Positions 25,119 through 34,479 of a stretch of 64,000 bases of DNA are shown piece after piece. Position 1 is the stretch's first letter, and every line of letters begins with the position of its first letter. Source of the stretch: an uncultured Pelagibacteraceae bacterium (GTDB lineage Bacteria; Pseudomonadota; Alphaproteobacteria; Pelagibacterales; Pelagibacteraceae). The position numbers were made by a program, and so were the translations under genes. Under the pieces are notes generated by a model. The model was not told the DNA's origin, made no database searches, and saw nothing but the letters and a program-made list of their open reading frames with translations. The DNA lies in assembly GCA_902516465.1 (NCBI GenBank), contig CABXZD010000001.1, positions 221,761-285,760 on the forward strand. The letters run 5' to 3'.

Positions 25119-26069
25119 TTATCTAATTGGATTATCACTAACAATAAGTTGTTCTTTAATTTTTTCTCGTAAATAAATATAAATTCCTGCACCAATAATT
25201 ATTGTTGAGCCCAACAATGTTCTAATAGATGGAATATTATCAAATAATATATATCCAATTAATATTGCCCAAATTATTAAAGAATATTCAAAGAGAGATA
25301 CTACTGAGGGAGAAGCTATGCTATAAGCATTTAAAATAAAATAGAATGCTAAGACACTTATCAAACCCATACTTATGATAAATGGCCAAGCATAAGAAGG
25401 GTTAGTGAACCATTCCCTAAAAATAAATTGAAAAGTAGGATTATCAAAATTATTAAATTGACCATTACCTGTAAAAACAAAAAACAATATACTTATTATG
25501 ATTGCTCCAATGTATAAGTGTAGCATTTGAGTATAAACATTATCTTTATCAGATGTTATTTTTGTAATAGTCATTGATATTGCATAACAAAGTGCACAAG
25601 CAATAGGTGCTAATTCCAAATAATTGAAATTACTAAAGTCAGGATTTAAAACAATATAAACTCCAATAAATCCTGTAATAATTGCAGACCACCTTCTAAT
25701 ACCAATTTTTTCTTTTAAAAAAATTATTGCAAGAATTGAAACAAAAAATGGACAACAAAAAAATAATGCATTTGCTGTTGCAAGTGTCATATATGTTAAT
25801 GAAATATAAAAAAAACTAAATCCAAAAAAGAAACAGACAACTCTAATAGTTGTTAGTAAAGGGTAGTGGGTTTTAAGATCAATTTTTTTTTTTGAAAATT
25901 TAAGATAACTGACTAATAATATAATGGCTGCCAGAGTTCTTCCAAAGTAAAGTTCGTACAAGGCCGCATCATTATATATAAATTTTATTAAGGCATCTTG
26001 AATTGAAAATGTTGCCATTCCTAGTAATATGAAAATTATACCTTTGGTGTTATTCTCTGTTCTGTTCAT
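25119..26069 (-). CDS. DMT-family (EamA) transporter
   Basis: The 316-residue protein has ten helices in two EamA repeats, with IRRWSAIITGFIGVYIVLNP in the fifth-helix region that marks the family. It is the last gene of a leftward group after the TauD-like dioxygenase and GMC genes, and overlaps the GMC gene by 4 bases. It could import or export a metabolite handled by those enzymes. It is a paralogue of the protein at 37717-38649, sharing the GI.RWSA.I.GFIGV pattern. Confidence 0.82.
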   Translation of the reverse strand: MNRTENNTKGIIFILLGMATFSIQDALIKFIYNDAALYELYFGRTLAAIILLVSYLKFSKKKIDLKTHYPLLTTIRVVCFFFGFSFFYISLTYMTLATANALFFCCPFFVSILAIIFLKEKIGIRRWSAIITGFIGVYIVLNPDFSNFNYLELAPIACALCYAISMTITKITSDKDNVYTQMLHLYIGAIIISILFFVFTGNGQFNNFDNPTFQFIFREWFTNPSYAWPFIISMGLISVLAFYFILNAYSIASPSVVSLFEYSLIIWAILIGYILFDNIPSIRTLLGSTIIIGAGIYIYLREKIKEQLIVSDNPIR

Positions 26070-27676
26070 GAGTTGAGAACAAAATCAGAAGCTCTTTCTC
26101 CAATCATCAGAGTAGGCGCATTAAGATTACCACTCGTTATCTCAGGCATTACCGACGCATCTGCAACCCTAATATTTTCTAATCCGTAAATTTTTAATTT
26201 TTCATCAACAACTGACATATCATCTAAACCCATTTTTAAAGTACATGAGGGATGATAAGCAGTTTCAGCTTTAGATTTTATATATTCTACAATTTCATTA
26301 TCACTTTTTGCATTTTCCCCAGGTCCAATTTCTATACCAGCATAAGGTTTCATTGCATTTTGACTTAATATTTTTCTCGCAACTTTTACACATTTAACTG
26401 TTTCATGTAAGTCGTATTCATTTTCTAGATAATTAAATTGAATTTTAGGATAATCATAAGGGTTAGAACTCTTGAGAGTTATAGTACCTCTACTTTTTGG
26501 TTGGTTTAAACTTGCATGAAGTTGATAACCATGTCTGTCAGGATCCACATTTCCATGATCAATTACAAAAGCAGGAAAAAAATGAAACTGTATATTAGGA
26601 TGCTTCTTATCTTCCGATGATTTACAAAACCCTCCTGCTTCAAGAAAAGATGTAGCACATGGTCCGCTTTTATTTAAAAACCATTGAATACCTATTTTTA
26701 ACATACTTATTTTATTAATATAAGAGTATAGAGTGTCTGGTGTTTTACATTCTTGTTGTATGTAAGTTTCCAAATGATCTTGAAGATTTTTACCAACTCC
26801 TTTTAAATTATGAACTACTTCGATACCTTTTTCTTTTAAATGATCAGCAGGTCCTATTCCCGAAATCATCAGTAATTGTGGGGAGTTTATTGAGCCGCCA
26901 CTAAGTATGATTTCTTTATTTGCATAAATTTTTTCAACTTTATCTTTTATCTTAACCTCAATACCAATTGCTTTTTTTCCCTCAAAAATTATTTTTTCTA
27001 CAAAAGAATTGGTAAAAACTTTTAAGTTATCCCTTTTTTTGGCTGGATTTAGATAATATTTTGATGCACTCGCTCTTTGTCCCTTATGAATTGTGACATC
27101 ATACATACCAAATCCTTCCTGATCTTCACCATTCATATCATCATTTAGTTTATATCCAGCTTCTTTAGCGGAATTTAAAAAAGCTCTAAATAATGGATTT
27201 TTATTTTTGGATTGGTTAATTGGAAGTAGGCCATTTCCACCTCTAAATTCATTTCCCCCTTCTGACCATGTTTCAATTTTCTTAAAAAAAGGTAAAACCT
27301 TTTCATAATTCCAATTTTTTAATCCAAATGATGCCCATCTTTCATAATCATTTTTATTTCCTCTAACATAAACCATTCCATTATGTGCAGAGCACCCACC
27401 AACCATTTTTCCTCTAGGACAAAATAATCTTCTGTTATTTAAGTAAGGTTCAGGCTCTGTGTAATATTTGTAATTATATTTTGGATCATGCATTGTATAA
27501 AGAATAGCTAGAGGCATGTTTACTTTCCAAATATCGCTTTCTTTACCCGCCTCAAAAATAGCTACAGTATTTTGTTTTTTTTCTGACAATCTATTTGCTA
27601 GAACACTTCCAGCTGTACCTGCTCCTATAATTAAATAATCAAATTTCAAAGTAATAATTTTATTTTGGGTGATCAC
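26066..27676 (-). CDS. GMC-family FAD oxidoreductase (choline dehydrogenase-like)
   Basis: The 536-residue flavoprotein has the N-terminal FAD motif YLIIGAGTAGSVLANRLSE, the GMC signature GGSINSPQLLMISGIGP and the C-terminal catalytic His of AYHPSCTLKMG and Asn of NLNAPTLMIGERA. It oxidises an alcohol, perhaps choline-like or 3-hydroxypropionate-like; the family covers both and I cannot decide. The listed start is GTG at 27676 and overlaps the TauD stop. A TTG at 27649, nine codons later and just before KFDYLIIGAG, is an equally possible start. Its stop overlaps the DMT gene by 4 bases. Confidence 0.88.
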   Translation of the reverse strand: MITQNKIITLKFDYLIIGAGTAGSVLANRLSEKKQNTVAIFEAGKESDIWKVNMPLAILYTMHDPKYNYKYYTEPEPYLNNRRLFCPRGKMVGGCSAHNGMVYVRGNKNDYERWASFGLKNWNYEKVLPFFKKIETWSEGGNEFRGGNGLLPINQSKNKNPLFRAFLNSAKEAGYKLNDDMNGEDQEGFGMYDVTIHKGQRASASKYYLNPAKKRDNLKVFTNSFVEKIIFEGKKAIGIEVKIKDKVEKIYANKEIILSGGSINSPQLLMISGIGPADHLKEKGIEVVHNLKGVGKNLQDHLETYIQQECKTPDTLYSYINKISMLKIGIQWFLNKSGPCATSFLEAGGFCKSSEDKKHPNIQFHFFPAFVIDHGNVDPDRHGYQLHASLNQPKSRGTITLKSSNPYDYPKIQFNYLENEYDLHETVKCVKVARKILSQNAMKPYAGIEIGPGENAKSDNEIVEYIKSKAETAYHPSCTLKMGLDDMSVVDEKLKIYGLENIRVADASVMPEITSGNLNAPTLMIGERASDFVLNS

Positions 27677-28487
27677 CTTCTATTGCAATTCTATCCATTA
27701 CTCTCTCATAACCTAAGCCTCTGCCAGGAAAAAAATCACTCAGGCCTTGATGCAGAAGAGATCGGTTATCCCAAATTGCAACAGCATTTTCAGTCCATTT
27801 TATTCTACAGGTAAAGTCCAATCTTTCTTGGTGTTTAAAGATCTTTTTAAGTGTTTCATTACTTTCCTTTTCGTCCATATCTAATATCCTTTTGGTGTAC
27901 ATTGAATTTACGAATAGAATTTTATTACCTGTTTCAGGATGCACTCTCACAATGGGGTGAATATTTGAATATTCTTTTAGATTTCCATTGCCCTCCATCT
28001 TTTTGTAATTTTCAGTAAATGCTGCTGCACCTAATGAACTATGTATTGCTTTTTTGTCTTTTATTTTATCTTTAATTTTATCATCTAAAGTTTCGTATGC
28101 TACTTCCATATTTGAAAACATTGTATCTCCTCCAACTGGTGGAATTTTATGTGATCTTAGTATAATTACTTTTGTAGGCTTTGGATTATAACTTACATCA
28201 GTATGCCAACCTTCACCCCATTGATGTTTTTCATCCGAGGCTTTAATTATCCTTAAAATTTCAGGATAATTTTCTCGAGCTTTAACATATATATGTTTCT
28301 CAAGAGGACCAAAATGTTTAGCTAATTCTATGTGTTCATCGGAAGTTATGTCCTGATTTCTAAAAAAAACTACTTTATGTTCCAACATCAATGAATTAAT
28401 TTCCTGCCAATTTTCTTTTGATGTATTTTTAAGATTGATGCCAGTAATTTCTGCTCCTAATGCGCCTGAAAGTAAATTTATTTGCAT
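27660..28487 (-). CDS. TauD/TfdA-family dioxygenase
   Basis: The 275-residue Fe(II)/2-oxoglutarate oxygenase has H95xD97 (GWHTDVSY), the distal H246 (LLHQGLSDF) and R262 (YERVM) of the TauD/TfdA family. Its substrate could be taurine, another sulfonate or a quaternary amine; the motifs do not distinguish them. It is followed directly by the GMC oxidoreductase gene, forming a hydroxylation-then-oxidation pair. It lies 77 bases downstream of a CitE-like lyase gene. Confidence 0.85.
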   Translation of the reverse strand: MQINLLSGALGAEITGINLKNTSKENWQEINSLMLEHKVVFFRNQDITSDEHIELAKHFGPLEKHIYVKARENYPEILRIIKASDEKHQWGEGWHTDVSYNPKPTKVIILRSHKIPPVGGDTMFSNMEVAYETLDDKIKDKIKDKKAIHSSLGAAAFTENYKKMEGNGNLKEYSNIHPIVRVHPETGNKILFVNSMYTKRILDMDEKESNETLKKIFKHQERLDFTCRIKWTENAVAIWDNRSLLHQGLSDFFPGRGLGYERVMDRIAIEGDHPK

Positions 28488-28564
28488 AATAAAATGATAT
28501 AATTTGGCATTTAGTTTGTCATTATGATTTTAAAGTTATTTTAATCTTTCTATTTTAAAAATAC

Positions 28565-29422
28565 TCATTTATTAATTTTATCTGCAATTAATATTTTTCT
28601 TTGCATTTCCCTTAGCACAGGTTTTTCAATAAGTTTACCATCAATTACAACTAAACCCGTATTTGATGTATTAAATTGATCTATAATCTTTTTAGCTTTA
28701 TCAATTTCATCTTTAGGAGGTGTAAAAATTTTATTTAAAATATCTATTTGTTTTGGGTGAATTGAACCTTTTCCAGTAAATCCTAAATCTCTAACAAGCT
28801 CTGCCTCTTTTATCATACCATTCATATCCTCTAAATCTAAATAAGGAACATCTATAACATCTATTCCAGCACTGGCACCCGCATGTACTAGTTTTGACCT
28901 AGCGTAGATCAAATTTTGATAATTATTAGGAACTCTAAGTTCAGCAGCCATATCAACTCCACCAAAATATAAAGCCACTATTCTTTTACTAGAGTGAGCG
29001 ATATCATAAACATTTTCAAGAGCTTCATTTGTTTCCATTATAACATGAAGATCAGTATCTAAATCACAGTCAGTTAGCAGGTCATCTATAAAAGCTATCT
29101 CATCAGGAGTTTTAACCTTAGGTAACATTAAAGCCTTAATTTTTAATTTACTTGAAATAAATGCTTCTAAATCTAAAAGCCCAAATTTTGTTCTCTGACA
29201 ATTTATTCTTACAACTAACTCAACGTCATTTTTAACCTCAAGTGTCTTTAAAGCATTTATTGTATTTTTTCGAGCTTGATCTTTATCTTTAATAGCTATC
29301 CCATCCTCTAACTCGATACAAACCATATCAGCACCTGATGCTAAAGCTTTTGGAAACATATCTGGTTTAAGACCTGGCGTGAATATAAAACTCCGTCTAA
29401 CCTTAATTTTATCTAAATCCAT
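28565..29422 (-). CDS. HpcH/HpaI aldolase / CitE-like lyase family protein
   Basis: The 285-residue TIM-barrel protein has the PEP-type signature VCIELEDGI with a Mg-binding acidic pair, the RINCQRTKFG active-site arginine strand, VIMETNEALENV and SIHPKQI. This pattern belongs to CitE, malyl-CoA lyase and beta-methylmalyl-CoA lyase/thioesterase proteins. A citrate lyase is unlikely since no citD/citF genes are near. It is divergent from the BKACE gene with 56 bases between starts. It may handle the glyoxylate/acetyl-CoA side of nearby catabolism, but this is a guess. Confidence 0.82.
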   Translation of the reverse strand: MDLDKIKVRRSFIFTPGLKPDMFPKALASGADMVCIELEDGIAIKDKDQARKNTINALKTLEVKNDVELVVRINCQRTKFGLLDLEAFISSKLKIKALMLPKVKTPDEIAFIDDLLTDCDLDTDLHVIMETNEALENVYDIAHSSKRIVALYFGGVDMAAELRVPNNYQNLIYARSKLVHAGASAGIDVIDVPYLDLEDMNGMIKEAELVRDLGFTGKGSIHPKQIDILNKIFTPPKDEIDKAKKIIDQFNTSNTGLVVIDGKLIEKPVLREMQRKILIADKINK

Positions 29423-29478
29423 TTGAATATTATATCCTATTATTTAAAATGATATGATATTATAATTTTTAAAAAAAA

Positions 29479-30363
29479 ATGAACAATAAAGTATTTATTT
29501 CATGTGCTATTACAGGTTCAGGTGATACTGCCAGTAAACATCCTGACTTACCAAAAACCCCAGAACAAATAGCAAAAGCTTCAATTGAAGCAGCAAAAGC
29601 AGGAGCAGCGATAGCTCATATTCATGTTAGAGAAGAGGATGGTACACCTAGTAGAAGACTTGAACTTTATAAAGAGGTAGTTGATAGGGTTAGATCATCT
29701 GATACGGATGTTGTGCTAAACCTTACTACAGGCATGGGTGGTGATTTAGATATTGGTGAAAAAAATCCTCTAGAGTTTGGACCATTAACCGATATGGCCA
29801 ATGTCATGGAAAGAATTTCAAACGCAGAACAGTTTCTTCCAGAAATATGTACACTTGATTGTGGAACTTTAAATTTTGGTGATGGATCTGTAATTACAGT
29901 AAATACACCTAGGGATCTTCGTAGAGCAGCAAAAAAATTAAAAGAAATAAAAGTAAAACCAGAAATTGAAGCTTTTGACCTTGGTAATATGTGGTTTGGT
30001 GCACAACTTTACAACGAAGGTTTATTAAGTGATCCCCCAATGTTTCAGATGTGTTTAGGAATTCCTTGGGGAGCACCTGCAACACCATTAGCCATGCAAG
30101 CAATGAAAGATATAATGCCTAACGAAGCTGTATGGTCTGGATTTGCAATTTCAAGAAATGAAATGCCTTATGTTGCTCAAACAGTTATTATGGGTGGTAA
30201 TCCGAGAGTAGGGTTAGAAGATAATTTATATATATCAAAAGGTAAGCTTGCCACAAATCCTCAATTAGTAGAGAAAGCAAGAAGAATTGTTGAGGATTTG
30301 GGAGTATCAATAATGACACCTAAAGAAACAAGAGAGAAATTAAAACTTGTAAAACACAAGTAA
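29479..30363 (+). CDS. Beta-keto acid cleavage enzyme (BKACE, DUF849), candidate dehydrocarnitine cleavage enzyme
   Basis: The 294-residue BKACE fold protein has the zinc pair H47xH49 (AHIHVRE), NLTTGMGGD, and EAFDLGNMWF with the third metal-ligand region. BKACE enzymes condense acetyl-CoA with a beta-keto acid and exchange the CoA. One branch uses 3-dehydrocarnitine, giving acetoacetate and betainyl-CoA. The next gene, overlapping by 1 base, is a carnitine-dehydrogenase-like protein, so I favour dehydrocarnitine as the substrate here. Other beta-keto acids remain possible. Confidence 0.85.
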   Translation: MNNKVFISCAITGSGDTASKHPDLPKTPEQIAKASIEAAKAGAAIAHIHVREEDGTPSRRLELYKEVVDRVRSSDTDVVLNLTTGMGGDLDIGEKNPLEFGPLTDMANVMERISNAEQFLPEICTLDCGTLNFGDGSVITVNTPRDLRRAAKKLKEIKVKPEIEAFDLGNMWFGAQLYNEGLLSDPPMFQMCLGIPWGAPATPLAMQAMKDIMPNEAVWSGFAISRNEMPYVAQTVIMGGNPRVGLEDNLYISKGKLATNPQLVEKARRIVEDLGVSIMTPKETREKLKLVKHK

Positions 30364-31307
30364 TGTCAAAAATTAAAGATGTTGCTGTAATAGGGACAGG
30401 AGTTATAGGGATAGGGTGGATAATCAGATGTTTAGCTCATGGAAAGAGAGTAAGGGCATATGATATAAATCCTAAAAATAAAAACGATTTAATAGAAGAG
30501 ATTAAAAGAACTAGACCATTTATAAAAAAAATTTTTTCAAAAAAAAAATTAAATTTACAAAATTTATCATTTTTCACAAAATTAGATGAAGCATTGTTAA
30601 ATGCAGAGATTATTTTTGAATGTGTACCAGAAAATTATAGTGTGAAAATTAAATTAATGAAGCAAATAGGTTTATTTTCTAAACCGTTCAGTGTCATATC
30701 TTCTAGTTCATCTGGTTTACTTCCCTCAAAAATATATTCAAAATGTAAAAATCCCCAAAGAGGCTTAATAGGTCACCCTTTTAATCCTGTTTATTTATTA
30801 CCAGGTGTTGAAATAGTTCCAGGTAAAAAAACAAAAAAAGTTTACATAAATAAAGCTAGAAAATTTTTCAAGTCTATCTCTATGAATCCGATTATGATCA
30901 AAAAAGAATTACCAGGTTATTTAGCTGACAGACTTCAAGAAGCTTTATGGAGAGAGGGCTTACACATAATAAATGAAGGTCACGCAACCACAGAGGATTT
31001 AGATAGAGCTATTGAAGACGGTCCAGGTATTAGATGGTCTTTGATGGGAACATTTTTAACTTTTCATTTGGCTGGAGGTAAGGCCGGAATGAAGCATATG
31101 CTTGAACAGTTTGGACCTGCATTAAAACTTCCATGGACAAAATTGAAATCACCAACCTTAACAAAAAAACTTGTTAATCGATTGGTAACTGGAACAAAAA
31201 AACAATCTAAAGGTAAGTCAGTAGCTAGAATTTCAAATATAAGAGACGAATATTTTGTTAATTTACTTAAACTCAGAAAAAAATACGAAAATAAAATTAG
31301 AAATTAA
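30363..31307 (+). CDS. lcdH: L-carnitine 3-dehydrogenase-like 3-hydroxyacyl dehydrogenase
   Basis: The 314-residue NAD enzyme has GTGVIGIGW at residues 11-19, the catalytic region IGHPFNPVYLLP and a C-terminal domain with EDGPGIRWSLMGTFLTFHLA followed by FGPALKLPWTKL. These C-terminal stretches resemble carnitine dehydrogenase more than ordinary 3-hydroxybutyryl-CoA dehydrogenase. No thioesterase domain is fused, unlike the bifunctional versions in some bacteria. It directly follows BKACE, and its 3' end converges with an SDR gene (4-base overlap). Product: 3-dehydrocarnitine, if the call is right. Confidence 0.8.
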   Translation: MSKIKDVAVIGTGVIGIGWIIRCLAHGKRVRAYDINPKNKNDLIEEIKRTRPFIKKIFSKKKLNLQNLSFFTKLDEALLNAEIIFECVPENYSVKIKLMKQIGLFSKPFSVISSSSSGLLPSKIYSKCKNPQRGLIGHPFNPVYLLPGVEIVPGKKTKKVYINKARKFFKSISMNPIMIKKELPGYLADRLQEALWREGLHIINEGHATTEDLDRAIEDGPGIRWSLMGTFLTFHLAGGKAGMKHMLEQFGPALKLPWTKLKSPTLTKKLVNRLVTGTKKQSKGKSVARISNIRDEYFVNLLKLRKKYENKIRN

Positions 31308-32089
31308 TCTATTCTAGTTGCATTACCATCAACACCTATTACTTGACCAGATATTCTTTTAGCATCTTCTGATATTAAGAAGCTACACATGTATCCAATA
31401 TCTTCCTCATAAACCCAACTATTTATTGATGACATGGATATAAATTCTTTCTCAACATATTTTTTTGAAATTTTTAAAAATTTTGCTTTATCTCTTATTA
31501 CTCTAACCATACGATCACCTTTTATTGTTCCAGGACATATAGCATTAACTCTTATTTTAAATTTTCCTAATTCCATAGCTAATGTTTTCGTTATTCCAAT
31601 AACAGCCCATTTACTTGCTGCATATGGAGACCTAAGAGGAAAACCCATAATACCTGCTCCCGAAGACATATTTATAATTGATCCTCCTTTATTTTTTTTT
31701 AACATCGGAATAGCAAGTTTAGTAAAATAAAAGTGACTAATAACATTTGTCTTTAGAGTCTTTTCCCATTGTATAGAGGATAACTTTTCAATTGTTCCTG
31801 TTGGTCCAGCAACACCTACATTATTTATTAAACAGTCTAATTTTTTTGTTTTTTTTGAGATTTTTGTAAATAATTGTATTACATCATCTTCACTAGAAGC
31901 ATCGCAGTGATAAGTAAACAGTTTTTTATTAATTTGCTTGTGTTTTTTTATTTTACTTAAATATTTTTTTTCAACATCACATAGAAAAACGGTAGCACCT
32001 CTTAATAAACAAATCTTGGCAGTTGCCCAACCAATACCAGATGCTCCTGCTGAAATTAAAATTCTTTTATTTTTAAGAGTATTATTCAT
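31304..32089 (-). CDS. Short-chain dehydrogenase/reductase
   Basis: The 261-residue classical SDR has the cofactor loop SAGASGIGWA near residues 13-22, an NNVGVAG strand, catalytic Ser in INMSSGAGI and YAASK with the Tyr-Lys pair, and ends with GQVIGVDGNATRID. The substrate is unknown; a role in carnitine or gamma-butyrobetaine metabolism is suggested only by position. It is divergent from the gamma-butyrobetaine dioxygenase-like gene across a 95-base spacer, so the two could share regulation. Confidence 0.85.
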   Translation of the reverse strand: MNNTLKNKRILISAGASGIGWATAKICLLRGATVFLCDVEKKYLSKIKKHKQINKKLFTYHCDASSEDDVIQLFTKISKKTKKLDCLINNVGVAGPTGTIEKLSSIQWEKTLKTNVISHFYFTKLAIPMLKKNKGGSIINMSSGAGIMGFPLRSPYAASKWAVIGITKTLAMELGKFKIRVNAICPGTIKGDRMVRVIRDKAKFLKISKKYVEKEFISMSSINSWVYEEDIGYMCSFLISEDAKRISGQVIGVDGNATRID

Positions 32090-32184
32090 TGTATGATTAC
32101 TTTAATATTGTATGAAGGAAAAAAACAAGAATATTATTAATAAAAATTATTGAAAAACCTTTAAAAAATATTAAGAATTTAAAA

Positions 32185-33312
32185 ATGGTCAAAATTAGCT
32201 CAATTGAAAAAAAAGAAAATAATTTATTTGTTAAATGGAGTGATGGAGAAAAAAGTAATTTTAATTACTTATGGCTGAGAGACAATTGTCCAACCGCTCA
32301 TGATAAAAATTCAAATCATAGAATGTTTAATATCCTTGAAGTTCCTTTAGATATTGAAGCTAAAAAATGTAAAATTAATGACGATGGAAAACTTGAGGTT
32401 GTTTGGAGTGCAGGCAATCATACAAGTTATTATGATCAAGAATGGCTACGAAAAAATTGCTACACTATAAATAATAAAAAAAAGTATTTGTCTCCATACC
32501 AGTTATGGAATTGCTCTTTACAAAAAAATTTAGAATCAATCAGTATTGAGCATGATGAAATTATAGAGACCGAAGAGGGCCTGATTAGGTGGTTAGAACT
32601 ATTACATTATAAAGGTATTGCCATAGTCAAGAATTCTCCAACCAAAGATAGATCAGCATTTAAAGTTTTAAACAGAATTAGCCATACTCGAGAAACTTTT
32701 TTTAAGACGCCTTTTGAAGTTTTAAATATTCCTAAACCTAATAATTCTGCTTACACAGCTCACGCTTTAAGAAATCATATGGATTTACCTTGGTTTGAAA
32801 ATCCTCCTGGTTATCAATTTTTACACTGTCTTATCAATTCTGCAAAAGGTGGAGATTCATCTGCAGTGGATGCGTTTGCTGTTGCTAACTATTTAAAAAA
32901 TAATGAAAAAGAAATTTTTGAAACATTAGTTAAAATACCACTTAAGTTTAGAGATAAAGATTATACCCAAGAGGCTCATAGAAGTTTTTATGCTCCAGCA
33001 ATTTCTTTAACTAAAGATGGTGATTTTAATGACATAAGATTTAGCGTTGCAACTATGGACGCTTTAGACTGTCATCCAGATTTAATGAAAGAAGTTTATG
33101 AGGCACACCATAGATTCGGTAATCTTTTACATGATGACAAATTTCAAATAAAATTTAGACTTGTTCCAGGAGATATTTTTTCTTTTAATAATAGAAGGAT
33201 CTTACATGGTCGAACTGAATATGATCCGAATTCTGGCAATCGTCATCTCCAAGGATATTATATGGACCGTGATGAAATAATTGGAAGATTGAGTTTTCTT
33301 AAAAAATCTTAA
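32185..33312 (+). CDS. Gamma-butyrobetaine dioxygenase-like protein (BBOX family)
   Basis: The 375-residue protein has a DUF971-like N-terminal domain (LWLRDNC at 29-35, DQEWLRKNC at 84-92) and a TauD-fold C-terminal domain with H198xD200 (RNHMDLPW), distal H341 (ILHGRTEYD) and RHLQGYYMDRDE with R353. That is the layout of gamma-butyrobetaine hydroxylase, which makes L-carnitine using 2-oxoglutarate, O2 and iron. In human BBOX three cysteines and one histidine bind zinc in the N-domain; here C35 and H79 are kept but the other two cysteine positions are Thr and Asp. It lies beside carnitine dehydrogenase, BKACE and a quaternary-amine transporter. Confidence 0.85.
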   Translation: MVKISSIEKKENNLFVKWSDGEKSNFNYLWLRDNCPTAHDKNSNHRMFNILEVPLDIEAKKCKINDDGKLEVVWSAGNHTSYYDQEWLRKNCYTINNKKKYLSPYQLWNCSLQKNLESISIEHDEIIETEEGLIRWLELLHYKGIAIVKNSPTKDRSAFKVLNRISHTRETFFKTPFEVLNIPKPNNSAYTAHALRNHMDLPWFENPPGYQFLHCLINSAKGGDSSAVDAFAVANYLKNNEKEIFETLVKIPLKFRDKDYTQEAHRSFYAPAISLTKDGDFNDIRFSVATMDALDCHPDLMKEVYEAHHRFGNLLHDDKFQIKFRLVPGDIFSFNNRRILHGRTEYDPNSGNRHLQGYYMDRDEIIGRLSFLKKS

Positions 33313-33318
33313 TAAAAA

Positions 33319-33344
33319 AAAGGCCCTTTATAAAAAGGGCCTTT
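33319..33344. terminator. Bidirectional rho-independent terminator
   Basis: AAAGGCCCTTT (33319-33329), loop ATAA and AAAGGGCCTTT (33334-33344) form an 11-bp stem, with A-runs upstream and T-rich sequence downstream. It sits 6 bases after the dioxygenase stop and 22 bases before the stop of the convergent SBP gene, so it can end transcription from both sides. Confidence 0.9.
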
Positions 33345-33366
33345 AATTTTTAATATTTAAAAAGTT

Positions 33367-34377
33367 TTATTTTAGCCAAGGCTTCCATTTATCTGGATTG
33401 TTGTCTAACCACTCAGCAACAACTTCTTTTACAGGTCTTTTCTTAATATCAACTTCCACTAACATTTTAGCTTGGTCAATATTTTGTAAAGACATGTTTT
33501 CGAAGAACTTCTTAGCATCTGCATTTTCTGCTTTAGCAAACACAGCTGGATTACCATAATTCATTGTGTAATCTTTAGCCCAACCAGTTGCAGGCCAACC
33601 TTTTGTTCCACAATCTTTCCAGTTACCTGCTTCTGTAAATGTATCAGGATCACAAACTGCATGCTCTGGAAGCTGAACTCCTACCATATCGAATTCACCA
33701 AAAAACCAATGAGGTGACCATAGGTATAACATGAATGGTTCTTTTCTCATGTAAGCTGCTTTTGCTTCTGCAATTGCCGCTGCTTCAGTCCCAAGTTCGT
33801 CTGCTTGGAAATCAATTCCTAAAAGATCAAGTCTTTTTTGGTCATGGCAGTTCCAACCAGCTACAGGACAACCAATTAGTCTTCCTCTATTACCAGTTTC
33901 GATGGTAGCAAATTCTTTTTTATGTTTATTCAAATCTTTCCAAGTTTTGATGCCAAATTTTTCAGCAGCATATCTTGGAATCCAGTAATCAGATAATCCA
34001 ATAATTCCAGATGTACCTAAAAGATCTACACTTCCATCTCCACTGTAAGATCCAACAACTTTACCTTCATAAATAAGATCTTCATTTAACATTACAGAGT
34101 CCGCCTCAGCGTAACTTGGCCAGCTTTCACATGCAAAATCAATTTCCCCTGCTGCAATTGCCTCCCATAAACCAGTTCCTGATGGAAAAACTGTTTGTTT
34201 AACTTTATATCCATATTCTCTCTCAAGAATAGCCACAGCTACTTCACAAGTGATTATACCACCTGTCCAATCTGCAATAGCTGCGTGAAGTCTTTTAGCA
34301 GCATTCGCTTGCCCTAAACTTCCGATTAGTAGCACCATAGATAAAAATAGTGCTGATATTGTTTTAGTTAATTTCAT
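33367..34377 (-). CDS. Quaternary-amine ABC transporter substrate-binding protein (OpuAC/ProX-like)
   Basis: The 336-residue protein has a signal peptide (cleavage near QANAA, residue 27) and an OpuAC-type fold: AIADWTGGIITCEVAVAILE, GEIDFACESWPSYAEAD and VAGWNCHDQKRLDLLGI. Ligands of the family are glycine betaine, proline betaine, choline or carnitine, bound by aromatic boxes; many Trp residues are present (WPS, WSPHWFFG, WKPWL). A strong Shine-Dalgarno (GGGAGG, 34385-34390) lies 7 bases before the ATG, and the gene seems to have its own promoter. Gene order permease then SBP on the same strand. Confidence 0.92.
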   Translation of the reverse strand: MKLTKTISALFLSMVLLIGSLGQANAAKRLHAAIADWTGGIITCEVAVAILEREYGYKVKQTVFPSGTGLWEAIAAGEIDFACESWPSYAEADSVMLNEDLIYEGKVVGSYSGDGSVDLLGTSGIIGLSDYWIPRYAAEKFGIKTWKDLNKHKKEFATIETGNRGRLIGCPVAGWNCHDQKRLDLLGIDFQADELGTEAAAIAEAKAAYMRKEPFMLYLWSPHWFFGEFDMVGVQLPEHAVCDPDTFTEAGNWKDCGTKGWPATGWAKDYTMNYGNPAVFAKAENADAKKFFENMSLQNIDQAKMLVEVDIKKRPVKEVVAEWLDNNPDKWKPWLK

Positions 34378-34406
34378 TAAGTTTCCTCCCTTAAATTTAA
34401 AAACTT

Positions 34407-34436
34407 ATTTTAGAACAAAAGTGATGCAAATGTAAA
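34407..34436 (-). promoter_or_regulatory. Candidate promoter of the quaternary-amine SBP gene
   Basis: On the minus strand TTTACA (34436-34431) and TAAAAT (34412-34407) are separated by 18 bases, about 30 bases before the SBP start codon at 34377. It lies in the 102-base spacer after the permease gene and would give extra SBP transcript. Confidence 0.45.
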
Positions 34437-34479
34437 CCGGGCAAAAATGGCTTAAATATTAAATTAATGAGTTTTTTTT

